Positions 1-5,980 of a DNA stretch of 7,629 bases are shown piece after piece. Numbering within the stretch: position 1 is the stretch's first letter; each line of letters begins with the position of its first letter. The position numbers were made by a program, and so were the translations under genes. Source of the stretch: DAOUFU01 sp034429275 (GTDB lineage: Bacteria; Chloroflexota; Anaerolineae; Aggregatilineales; Aggregatilineaceae); assembly GCA_034429275.1 (NCBI GenBank), contig DAOUFU010000150.1, forward strand, positions 1 to 7,629, written 5' to 3'. The notes beneath the pieces are model-generated. The model saw nothing but the letters and a program-made list of their open reading frames with translations. It had not been told where the DNA came from and made no database searches.

Positions 1-37
1 ATTCCATTTTCGGGGCATGAGACTGTGGGGATTGCCC

Positions 38-149
38 GGCCTCACCCCCGCGCGGCCAAAACCGGGCCGCTCCGCCCCCTCTCCGAAAATTTTCGGAGAG
101 GGGGCAGACCAAGCGCCTCCCATGAGGCGCGTAGGTCGGGGGTGAGGCC
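38..149 (+). repeat. Intergenic palindromic repeat, copy A (long form with three inner hairpins)
   Basis: The element is bounded by a perfect 13-bp inverted repeat: GGCCTCACCCCCG at 38-50 and its complement at 137-149. Inside are three consecutive hairpins. The first pairs GCGGCC (52-57) with GGCCGC (65-70). The second is a perfect, loopless 32-bp palindrome at 74-105 with 16-bp arms GCCCCCTCTCCGAAAA. The third pairs GCGCCTC (113-119) with GAGGCGC (124-130) and is closed by GACC/GGTC (107-110/134-137). The right part (111-149) matches copy B on the same strand and the complement of copy C. The segment at about 51-110 is absent from B and C. No transposase is nearby. It is probably a REP- or MITE-like non-autonomous element or an RNA hairpin element; which one cannot be told from here. 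Confidence 0.8.
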
Positions 150-197
150 AGCCGTTCGCCCACCCCCTATCCGCTCACCTTATCAAAATGCATGACG

Positions 198-224
198 GGG
201 GCGAAGTCCTCGCAATTTCGCCCC
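198..224 (+). other. 8-bp stem hairpin
   Basis: GGGGCGAA (198-205) pairs perfectly with TTCGCCCC (217-224) around an 11-nt loop. The bases after it (TAATTTGG) are only weakly T-rich, so a rho-independent terminator for something upstream is possible but poorly supported. It lies just upstream of the candidate promoter and could instead bind a regulator. Confidence 0.3.
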
Positions 225-249
225 TAATTTGGAATGCACCCCGGCACAG

Positions 250-278
250 TTGGCATTTGCGCCGGTTCCGGGTAAAAC
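250..278 (+). promoter_or_regulatory. Candidate sigma70-type promoter for the TPR gene
   Basis: A -35 box TTGGCA (250-255, one mismatch to TTGACA) is followed after exactly 17 bases by TAAAAC (273-278, four of six matches to TATAAT). Transcription would begin near 285, giving a leader of about 50 nt before the ATG at 337. The -35 match and the spacing are good and the -10 is mediocre, so this is a prediction only. Confidence 0.4.
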
Positions 279-324
279 GAATATTGACCTTATCGCCCGG
301 CAAATGGCCCGGCTTATCGCTGAG

Positions 325-330
325 AAGGAG
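325..330 (+). promoter_or_regulatory. Ribosome binding site that fixes the TPR gene start
   Basis: AAGGAG lies six bases before the ATG at 337. No comparable site precedes the in-frame TTG at 229, so this site decides the start. Confidence 0.8.
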
Positions 331-336
331 CTTCCC

Positions 337-906
337 ATGCCCACGGCTGAACAATTGAAAGAAGATGGACTCGCCGCTTACAAGCGCGGGGATATCGACC
401 AGGCCGCCGACCTGTTCCGGCAGGCCGCCGCCGCCTACAGTGACCAGGGTGCAGCCGATATGGTCGCGGAGATGCGTGTCAACCTTGGCCTGACTTTGCA
501 CATGCTGGGCGACAACCAGGCCGCCCTGGAACAGATGGAAGCCGCGCGCGTCGTCTTCCAGGAAATGAACGAGCAGCACCGGCTGGCGCAGGTGTTGGGC
601 AACATGGGCCGTGTCTATGCTGCCATGGGCAACACCGAGCAGGCCATCACCAATTACCGCGAAGCTTCGGCCACCTTCATCGAACTGGGCGACGAAGAGA
701 ATTACGGCCAGACGGTGCTGGCGATTGCCGATCTCCAGTTCCGCAGCGGCAAGCTGATGCAGGCAGCGGCCACCTTCGAGGTCGGCCTGGAATATATTAA
801 GAATCCCACCGCCCGCCAGAAAATGATGAAAAACCTGATCGGCCTCAAAAATCGGGTGACCGGCGGCGGCCTGCCCAAGCCCGACAGCGACGATAAGTCC
901 TCGTAG
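337..906 (+). CDS. Small cytoplasmic tetratricopeptide-repeat (TPR) protein
   Basis: The 189-residue product is almost entirely TPR helices and should act as a soluble protein-protein interaction scaffold. Four consecutive repeats are visible at about residues 4-37, 44-77, 84-117 and 124-157. They carry the usual small and aromatic pattern, for example GLAAYKRGDIDQAADLFRQA, GNMGRVYAAMGNTEQAI and ADLQFRSGKLMQAAATFE. A basic stretch (KMMKNLIGLKNR) and a Gly/Pro/Asp/Ser-rich tail close the protein. There is no signal peptide, membrane helix or enzymatic domain. The ATG was chosen because AAGGAG precedes it by six bases; a longer form from TTG 229 would add 36 residues. The gene converges on the secreted-protein gene, and repeat copies A and B flank it in the same orientation. 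The partner is unknown. Confidence 0.85.
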   Translation: MPTAEQLKEDGLAAYKRGDIDQAADLFRQAAAAYSDQGAADMVAEMRVNLGLTLHMLGDNQAALEQMEAARVVFQEMNEQHRLAQVLGNMGRVYAAMGNTEQAITNYREASATFIELGDEENYGQTVLAIADLQFRSGKLMQAAATFEVGLEYIKNPTARQKMMKNLIGLKNRVTGGGLPKPDSDDKSS

Positions 907-913
907 CAGCAGA

Positions 914-968
914 CCGGCCCCACCCCCAGGCGGCTCCCAAGAGACGCGCAGGTCGGGGGTGAGGCCGG
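914..968 (+). repeat. Intergenic palindromic repeat, copy B (short form)
   Basis: The ends CCGGCCCCACCCCC (914-927) and GGGGGTGAGGCCGG (955-968) are inverted repeats with a single mismatch. The core at 928-954 agrees with copy A (111-137) at 22 of 27 positions and shares CTCCCA and AGGTC blocks with it. The element starts seven bases after the TPR stop codon and lies between two convergent genes. Its RNA hairpin could therefore act as a bidirectional transcription stop or 3'-end stabiliser. No T-run follows, so termination would not be of the classical intrinsic kind. Confidence 0.75.
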
Positions 969-1013
969 ACTCTCGCTTAGCTTCCTGGGCCTGGGCGCTG
1001 CGCACCCCTGCCC

Positions 1014-2588
1014 CTACTCCAGGCCCGCCTGATCAAGCTTCTGGGCCATATAGTCCACCAGCGTATCGAGCGCCTGTACAATGGTGTCTCTATCCGCCTG
1101 CGCATAGGCGATCACGCTGGCAGAGAGGACGAACCGACCGTTAGGCGCGGACCGGCTGTAGGTGGTCATGTCGCCGCAGTCCCCGGTGAAACTGAACCAG
1201 CTATACCATCCGCCATCTTGCGCCGTCTGGAACTGGGTCCCAAACGCCGCCAGTGCCGCCTTGTACTGCTGATCGGGCAGGAAGATGGCCGGCCCGCTCG
1301 TGTCCTGGAACAGCAGCACATCCACCTCCACACTGGTTGCCAGCACCTGCGGGCACGCGCCCGCCGTATCCCAGACGCGGACCACCTGCCCGATCATGTT
1401 GCTTTTCCGCATCACCGCCTCGACCGCTGCCGCCAGTGAGGGCAGCCCGGTGCTGTCGAAAAATGCATTGACCTGGTCCTGCGTCATCACCTGGCTGAGC
1501 TGCGTATTCAGCGAATAGGTGTTGGTGGGCAGGCCCGTCTCGCCGATGAGCGGCATGATCGCGTCGATATCGGCCAGCGTCACCGCCCCCACTCCGCCGC
1601 CAGAAGGAGTCGTCGTGGGCGGCAGCACCAACGGGGCCTGTGTGACGACCGGCTGCACCGCCTGAGCACCAGGAGCCGGTGTTGGCGGCAGCGAGCCGCC
1701 CGCCAACTGATCCACACGCGCCACCACCATCTGGGCCATCTGGTCGAGCAGGTTGTTGGCCAATGCGGGGTCAGTCGCAGAATTCACATCCACCGACACC
1801 GAGATCAGCAGGCCCCAATACTCAAACATCAGCAGGTAGCTGGTTTCGTTCGCGATACAGTCGCCCTCGCTGGGAGTATCGGTGATGCTGTATCCATGCA
1901 CAGAGGTAGCCGGAGTCACCGTCATGCCCAACCGGTTGTAGAAATCCCGCAGGCGCGCATCCTCGATAAATGCGCGGGCGAGCGGGGTGCTCGCCAACTG
2001 GCCCACCTCGCTGTAGAGATAGGCCACCGGCAGCGATTGATCGCAGGCCGCGTAGCCAACGCCGACCGAATGAGTCCAGCCGTACTGCTGCGACATGGCG
2101 CGCAGGTCATTCGCCAGGTTCCCCATGTTCGCCGCTTCAAGCTGCGAGATCAGCTCCGCCACGTCAAAAGTGGACACATCCGCGGCTCCAAACGGCGCGT
2201 TCACTTCCTCGTCGGGAATGTTCAGGTCCTGCAACTGCGCATCGGTCAGCCGGGGCAGCCGCTCCATCGATTCCGCCGCGCCGCCCGGCGTAGCCGTCGG
2301 GATGACCAGGCCGCCCGGCAGCCCGCCAGCCGGAGTCGAGGTCGGGATGGCAAACCCGCCGGGCACACTGCCGGGCGTCGATGTGGGCATGATGAAATCG
2401 CCGAGTCCGCCGGGCGCGCTGGTCGCGGGCGGCGCGCCGCCAGGCGTTGAGGTCGGCATGATGAAGTCGCCAAGCGCGCCGGGCGTGGCCTGGGCCAGCG
2501 CCAGGCCGACCGGCAGCGCCACCAGCACCGCCATCGTCACCCCCAGGATCAGCGTGCCAAAGGTCACCAATGAGGCTCTTTTCAGCAT
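1014..2588 (-). CDS. Secreted protein with PTSTPG repeats and a duplicated two-cysteine domain, function unknown
   Basis: The 524-residue product is exported. It opens with a Sec signal peptide: K3-R4, a hydrophobic core at about 7-28, and an A-L-A cleavage site after residue 32. A low-complexity segment (36-104) follows with four imperfect repeats, two ending GDFIMPTSTPG and two shortened to FAIPTSTPA and LVIPTATPG. Two globular regions, at about 105-296 and 336-522, are joined by a Pro/Thr linker (299-333). They look like duplicates. Each has one cysteine pair (C182/C244 and C412/C471), a GDC motif, a following hydrophobic strand and a closing helix with MAQ. These are the only cysteines, so one disulfide per domain is likely. 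I do not recognise the family. The ATG at 2588 has GGAGG four bases upstream and is followed at once by the signal peptide; the reading frame is open up to 2774 but the extension looks untranslated. The absence of a lipobox argues against a lipoprotein. Confidence 0.8.
   Translation of the reverse strand: MLKRASLVTFGTLILGVTMAVLVALPVGLALAQATPGALGDFIMPTSTPGGAPPATSAPGGLGDFIMPTSTPGSVPGGFAIPTSTPAGGLPGGLVIPTATPGGAAESMERLPRLTDAQLQDLNIPDEEVNAPFGAADVSTFDVAELISQLEAANMGNLANDLRAMSQQYGWTHSVGVGYAACDQSLPVAYLYSEVGQLASTPLARAFIEDARLRDFYNRLGMTVTPATSVHGYSITDTPSEGDCIANETSYLLMFEYWGLLISVSVDVNSATDPALANNLLDQMAQMVVARVDQLAGGSLPPTPAPGAQAVQPVVTQAPLVLPPTTTPSGGGVGAVTLADIDAIMPLIGETGLPTNTYSLNTQLSQVMTQDQVNAFFDSTGLPSLAAAVEAVMRKSNMIGQVVRVWDTAGACPQVLATSVEVDVLLFQDTSGPAIFLPDQQYKAALAAFGTQFQTAQDGGWYSWFSFTGDCGDMTTYSRSAPNGRFVLSASVIAYAQADRDTIVQALDTLVDYMAQKLDQAGLE
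2283..2483 (-). repeat. In-gene repeats encoding PTSTPG-type units
   Basis: Four imperfect repeats lie just after the signal-peptide coding segment. Units 1 and 2 (residues 36-50 and 59-73) differ at one position, PGALGDFIMPTSTPG against PGGLGDFIMPTSTPG. Units 3 and 4 (76-87 and 91-102) lack the GDF part. Unit starts are 23, 17 and 15 residues apart. The arrangement suggests growth by slippage or recombination into a flexible, possibly glycosylated stalk near the membrane surface. Confidence 0.75.
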
Positions 2589-2763
2589 AAATCCTCCAGG
2601 CATCTGAGATAAAATAATCTGCTCGCACCGGGCCCCCCGATCCCGTGATTGACGGGCATCGCGCCGCTGTAAGGTGTGAGTTAGCTTAAGTATAATGTAG
2701 TTTGAAGAGCGGTGCTGTGAATTTCTCGTCAAAAGGGGGCAGCAGAAGCACTCACAGGGGATA
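2589..2763 (-). promoter_or_regulatory. Leader and promoter region of the secreted-protein gene
   Basis: This 175-bp gap is more AT-rich than its surroundings around 2680-2705. The best -10 candidate on the - strand is TATACT (complement of 2689-2694). The six bases 17 nt upstream of it (AGCACC) are a poor -35. Start of transcription near 2682 would leave a leader of about 90 nt containing a small hairpin, CCCGT/ACGGG (2642-2646/2652-2656), and the GGAGG ribosome binding site (complement of 2593-2597). The gap could also carry the end of the upstream operon's mRNA. No riboswitch class is recognised. Confidence 0.3.
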
Positions 2764-3294
2764 TTACGGCACATGGCACACGATCACAAAACGATCGTGA
2801 CCGGCCATGTCCACCGGGGCAAAGGCGGATTGATCGACCGCGCCGTTGGTCAGGCCCAACCGGCGTACCATCTCGGCCTCGTCCGGGGCGTACAGCGTGA
2901 TCACCAGCGCGCCGCCCGGCGCAACCAGACTCCGCAGTTCAGGCAGCACCGCCGCCCACCCCGCCGAGCGGAACAGGTCCGGGTGCCGCACCATCACCAG
3001 CCCGAAGCCGCCCAGCATGGGCCGCAGCAGCCCCGGCAACGAGCGCACATCAGCACGTACCAGCCGCAGCGAGGGGTCGCGCTGCCGGGCCTGGCGCAGC
3101 GCCGCGCCGTCCCGGTCGATGCCCCACAGCGTCCAACCGGGGCGCGCGCCGTGCAGCGTCGGCGCACAGGGATACACGCCGCAGCCCACGCTCAACAGGT
3201 GCGGAGGAAGACCAGCCGTCGAGAGGCTGCTCAAGACGCTGCGCAAGCGCGCCAGGTCGCCCGGCGGCGGGGCCGGGCGCGCCGTCTGGGGCAT
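2764..3294 (-). CDS. Short class I SAM-dependent methyltransferase-like protein
   Basis: The 176-residue protein shows the Rossmann-type methyltransferase pattern. Motif I is SVGCGVYP (35-42), where AdoMet binds. The acidic end of strand 2 is D60 in WGIDRDG, an AD pair at 81-82 follows, and the motif IV region is LVMVRHPDLF (99-108). A strand-5 segment, LVAPGGALVITLY (123-135), completes it. At 176 residues it is shorter than many such enzymes and has no separate substrate domain, so the substrate cannot be read from sequence. The RHP in place of a catalytic NPPY or similar motif argues against DNA or protein N-methylation. It is translationally coupled to the hydrolase upstream: the sequence TAATG contains that gene's stop and this gene's ATG. 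It is probably the last gene of the flippase operon. Confidence 0.75.
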   Translation of the reverse strand: MPQTARPAPPPGDLARLRSVLSSLSTAGLPPHLLSVGCGVYPCAPTLHGARPGWTLWGIDRDGAALRQARQRDPSLRLVRADVRSLPGLLRPMLGGFGLVMVRHPDLFRSAGWAAVLPELRSLVAPGGALVITLYAPDEAEMVRRLGLTNGAVDQSAFAPVDMAGHDRFVIVCHVP

Positions 3295-3950
3295 TATGGC
3301 CTCACATTGAGATAGTCCAGAATATACGGGTTATGCTCGCGCTCATAGCCGATGGTCGTCTCGCTCATGTGGCCGGGCAACACGCGCACATCGTCGCCCA
3401 GAGGCAGCAGCCTGGTCACGATAGACTTCATCAGCGTCGCATAGTCGCCGCCTTCAAGATCGGTACGTCCCACCGTCCCACAGAATAACACATCCCCGCT
3501 GAAGACGACCCCTGCCCCGCGCAGCACGTAGCTGACATGGCCGGGCGTGTGACCGGGCGTGTGCAGTACGTCGAACACCAGCGCGCCCGCCGTGATCGCG
3601 TCCCCTTCGGCCACCTGCCGATCGGGCACGGCAGCGGGCGGCACCTCGATGCTCAGCCAGGCGCGCACCCGCTCACGCATCTCGCGCACAGCATCCAGGT
3701 CGAGCGCGTGCACATAGAACGGCGCGCCGGTCATCTGCCGCAGTTCGGCGCTGGCCAGGATATGATCGAAATGTCCGTGTGTCGCCAGGATGTGCTGGAT
3801 CGTCCAGCCCCGCTCGCGCGCCGTCTGGACGATCAACGGGGCGCGGTCCACCGGGTCGATCACCACTGCCTGCCGCGATGCCGGGTCGCCCACCAGGTAG
3901 CAGTTAGTTTGCAGCAGGCCCATCGTCAGCGTGACAATCTCAAACGCCAT
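3294..3950 (-). CDS. gloC: Metallo-beta-lactamase-fold hydrolase, GloC/YcbL (glyoxalase II) type
   Basis: The 218-residue cytoplasmic enzyme has every metal ligand of the glyoxalase II group: THGHFDH (H58, H60, D62, H63), HTPGHTPGH (H134), SGD (D153) and LPGH (H194). From memory, the C-terminal half closely follows E. coli YcbL/GloC. Shared blocks include VGRTD, LLPLGDDV, PGH and the YEREHNP ending, and the length is near GloC's roughly 215 residues; classical GloB has an extra C-terminal domain. The expected reaction is hydrolysis of S-lactoylglutathione or another thioester. The true substrate is open, because many Chloroflexota are not known to make glutathione. The ATG at 3950 gives the usual N-terminus (MAFEIVTL..LLQTNCYLV); a GTG at 3965 would add five residues. 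It begins 23 bases after the flippase stop and overlaps the methyltransferase start by one base. Confidence 0.85.
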   Translation of the reverse strand: MAFEIVTLTMGLLQTNCYLVGDPASRQAVVIDPVDRAPLIVQTARERGWTIQHILATHGHFDHILASAELRQMTGAPFYVHALDLDAVREMRERVRAWLSIEVPPAAVPDRQVAEGDAITAGALVFDVLHTPGHTPGHVSYVLRGAGVVFSGDVLFCGTVGRTDLEGGDYATLMKSIVTRLLPLGDDVRVLPGHMSETTIGYEREHNPYILDYLNVRP

Positions 3951-3973
3951 CCCCCAATCCCCCACACATGATG

Positions 3974-5707
3974 TCAGTCACCCGCTTCTGCTGCACGACG
4001 TCGCAGCATCATCGCCGGCAGCGTGCGCAGTTCAGTCAGCCCGGCAGCCAGCCCGGCCAACCCAAACGCCAGCGCGCCCACCCCGCCCAGAACCATCACC
4101 CGGATCGCGGTGCGCAGCGTGCCCGCGTTGTGCCAGCCCATCGCCCCCAGCACCGAATCCGCCGCCACCACTGCCGCCGCCATCACCGCCGTAGCGATCA
4201 GCGTGCGCGCCACCGTCTGGATCAGCAGCCGCTCGTTCAGCTCACCCCACCGCCGCCGCAGTATGATCAGCAGCAGGGCCAGCTCCACCAGGAAGATCGA
4301 CGAATAGGCCAGCGCCAGCCCGCCCACCCCGGTGATGCTCACCACGATGTCGCGGTGCCGCTCGATGCCCGCCAGCAGCGCATCCTGGGCCGCCATATCG
4401 CCCGCTGCCCAGCGCGCCGCCCAGCTCGTGAAGGTGCGCTGCACCTCGGTATAAAACCGCTCCACGTATCCCAGGTAAAAGGCCCCGACCAGCGCCACGT
4501 TCACCACGGCGGCGATGACCGATGTCCACAGGGGCGTGAAGGTATCCTTGTCTGCATAAAAGCTGCGGGTGATGATCTCGTGAATGCTCTGAAAAATCAA
4601 CCCAAAGACAAAAAAGCTCAGCGCGCCATACACCAGGCGGCTGTCGCCAGCATCGAACGCGCCGCGCTCCAGCAGGCTGATCATGGGCCGCCCGATCAGG
4701 ATTAACCCCACGGCGGCGGGGATGGTGGCGATCAGCACGAACCGCAGCGCGCCGGACATGGCGGCCAGCTTGCGCCGGTTATCGCCCAGTTCGCTGTAGG
4801 CCGCCAGCGTGGGGAACACCACCAGCCCCATCGCCGTGCCGATCAACGTCTCCGGGATGTTCATCAGCCGGTAGCCCCAGTCAAACGCGCTGACCGCCCC
4901 GCTGCCCATGCGCGAAGCCACGTTGTTGAACACCAGCGTGTTGAACGACATCACGCCCAGCCCGGCCACGCGCGGAATCATCAGCCGGACCACCCGGCGC
5001 AGCGCCGGATCGCGCCAGCCCAGCCGCGCCTTCCACTGCATCCGGTAATGCACCAGGCCGGGCAACTGAATCCCCAGGTGCATCATCGCGCCGAACACCG
5101 CCCCCCACGCGATGCCGTACACCCCCAGCGGGCCGATCAGCACCGCCACACCGAACAGGATGCCCATGTCGAACAGAATCGGGGCCAGCGCCGGCAGCAA
5201 AAAGTGATTGTGGCTGTGCAGCACCCCCTGAAAGATGCCGCTGACGCTGAAGATCAGCGTGCTGAGCAGCAGGATACGCATCAGCTTCACCGTCTGATCG
5301 ACCTTCTCCGCGTTGAAGCCCGGCGCGACCACGTGCTCCACCAGCCAGGGCGCGAACACAAAACCCAGCGCGCTCAGCACCAGTGTCACCGAAAACACCG
5401 TATTGATCACCGCGCTGGCGAGCTTCCACGCTTCCTCGCGGTCCCCACGCGCCAGAAAGCCGCTGAAGATCGGGATGAAGGCATAGCTCAGCGCGCCGCC
5501 GCCGATCAGCACCACGATCTGCTCCGGGATGCGGTTGGCGGTCACAAATGCGTCCCACTCATCGCCCACACCGAACACACTGGCGATGATGAAGGTCTGC
5601 GCCAGGCTGATCAGCTTGGCGACGGCGAAAGCCACCATCAGGATGAAGGTGTTACGCGCCATCGACTGGGTGCTGGCGGTAGTGACCGCCGGTTGTTCAG
5701 GCGACAT
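3974..5707 (-). CDS. murJ: MurJ/MVN-family lipid flippase, divergent
   Basis: The 577-residue polytopic membrane protein has the MVN-family signature near its N-terminus: FGVGDEWDAFVTANRIP, then GGGALSYAFIPIFSG, and YRLMNIPETLIGTAMGLVVFPTL at 279-301. About 14 hydrophobic segments fit the MOP-superfamily fold. MurJ moves lipid II across the inner membrane for peptidoglycan synthesis. Against E. coli MurJ recalled from memory, R18 and R24 align with K31 and Q37, R52 with V65, and only R270 is kept (R280). An extra polar segment (about 414-458) lies between two late helices. These differences leave room for another lipid-linked substrate. The ATG at 5707 has AAGGAG five bases upstream; the ATG at 5710 would leave only two bases of spacing. 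It leads the operon with the hydrolase and methyltransferase. Confidence 0.85.
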   Translation of the reverse strand: MSPEQPAVTTASTQSMARNTFILMVAFAVAKLISLAQTFIIASVFGVGDEWDAFVTANRIPEQIVVLIGGGALSYAFIPIFSGFLARGDREEAWKLASAVINTVFSVTLVLSALGFVFAPWLVEHVVAPGFNAEKVDQTVKLMRILLLSTLIFSVSGIFQGVLHSHNHFLLPALAPILFDMGILFGVAVLIGPLGVYGIAWGAVFGAMMHLGIQLPGLVHYRMQWKARLGWRDPALRRVVRLMIPRVAGLGVMSFNTLVFNNVASRMGSGAVSAFDWGYRLMNIPETLIGTAMGLVVFPTLAAYSELGDNRRKLAAMSGALRFVLIATIPAAVGLILIGRPMISLLERGAFDAGDSRLVYGALSFFVFGLIFQSIHEIITRSFYADKDTFTPLWTSVIAAVVNVALVGAFYLGYVERFYTEVQRTFTSWAARWAAGDMAAQDALLAGIERHRDIVVSITGVGGLALAYSSIFLVELALLLIILRRRWGELNERLLIQTVARTLIATAVMAAAVVAADSVLGAMGWHNAGTLRTAIRVMVLGGVGALAFGLAGLAAGLTELRTLPAMMLRRRAAEAGD

Positions 5708-5821
5708 CATGACTCCTTGGTGCGGCGCGCCCCAGAAGCAAGCGCACCGCACAATCCGCATCATCTGTATGCAGCGTCGGGGCGGTTTTTTCTGCCCATG
5801 CACATTACGCCAAGCGCGAGT

Positions 5822-5876
5822 CCGGCCTCACCCCCCGACCTGCGCGCCCCTATGGAGCGCCTGGGGATGAGGCCGA
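5822..5876 (-). repeat. Intergenic palindromic repeat, copy C (short form, inverted)
   Basis: Read on the - strand it matches copy B from end to end. Shared parts are the CCCCAGGCG start of the core, a CTCC block, GCGCGCAGGTC, and the GGTGAGGCCGGA end. Its own ends are near-inverted repeats, CGGCCTCACCCCC (5823-5835) against GGGGATGAGGCCG (5863-5875), with one mismatch. It lies about 115 bp upstream of the flippase start, probably inside that gene's leader or just upstream of its promoter. Confidence 0.75.
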
Positions 5877-5894
5877 TCTGCAACACCGGGCAGC

Positions 5895-5943
5895 GTTGAC
5901 ATGTAACCACCAGACGGGTGAGAGCGCAGGCCCAAATGTCAAC
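5895..5943. promoter_or_regulatory. 8-bp inverted repeat, possible operator
   Basis: GTTGACAT (5895-5902) and ATGTCAAC (5936-5943) are perfect complements separated by 33 bases. Both half-sites contain TTGACA, one on each strand. They could be the two halves of a protein-binding site or two divergent -35 boxes. Neither has a good -10 at the normal spacing. An 8-bp match at this distance could be chance. Confidence 0.2.
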
Positions 5944-5948
5944 ACGGC

Positions 5949-5980
5949 CCAAACGCGCATCTTTCGCGCGTGAGGTTTGG
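5949..5980 (-). terminator. Hairpin downstream of the peptidase gene, possible terminator
   Basis: CCAAAC (5949-5954) pairs with GTTTGG (5975-5980) and GCGC (5955-5958) with GCGC (5966-5969); the right arm has a 5-nt bulge. The alternative inner stem is ACGCGC/GCGCGT (5953-5958/5966-5971) with a 7-nt loop. It sits 75 bases after the peptidase stop. On the - strand no U-run follows, so it may only protect the 3' end or work with Rho. Confidence 0.3.

Larger units (their letters stand above)
1..336. other. Non-coding region upstream of the TPR gene
   Basis: I see no credible gene in this stretch. It contains repeat copy A (38-149), a separate 8-bp hairpin (198-224), a candidate promoter (250-278) and a strong ribosome binding site (325-330). 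An in-frame TTG at 229 would extend the TPR gene upstream. It has no Shine-Dalgarno sequence, and the extension would run through the candidate promoter, so I treat bases 229-336 as untranslated. Nothing recognisable of an upstream gene is seen in bases 1-37. Confidence 0.6.

Noticed and set aside
38..149. Repeat copy A as part of a CRISPR array
   Set aside because: There are no regularly spaced identical repeats with unique spacers. The structure is nested inverted repeats, and the other copies are dispersed.
229..336. Upstream extension of the TPR gene from TTG 229
   Set aside because: There is no ribosome binding site at 229, the candidate promoter falls inside the stretch, and a strong AAGGAG precedes the ATG at 337.
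175..1005. 276-codon open frame on the - strand opposite the TPR gene
   Set aside because: It is antisense to a clear TPR protein, runs through repeat copy B, and its product resembles no family. GC-rich codon bias opens such frames by chance.
1896..2607. Open frames on the + strand across the secreted-protein gene
   Set aside because: They mirror the Pro/Gly/Thr-rich coding strand and give Arg/Gly/Pro-rich low-complexity products. The - strand frame has a signal peptide and a ribosome binding site.
2691..2696. TATAAT on the + strand as a promoter
   Set aside because: No -35 box is found at the right distance, and the only downstream sequence on that strand is antisense to the methyltransferase.
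5776..5800. T-run after a GC-rich stretch on + (GGGGCGGTTTTTTC) as a terminator
   Set aside because: No convincing stem precedes the T-run, and no + strand gene ends nearby.
5048..5899. 283-codon open frame on the + strand opposite the flippase
   Set aside because: Its product is rich in His, Gln and Arg, as expected from the complement of hydrophobic membrane codons. It also runs into repeat copy C.
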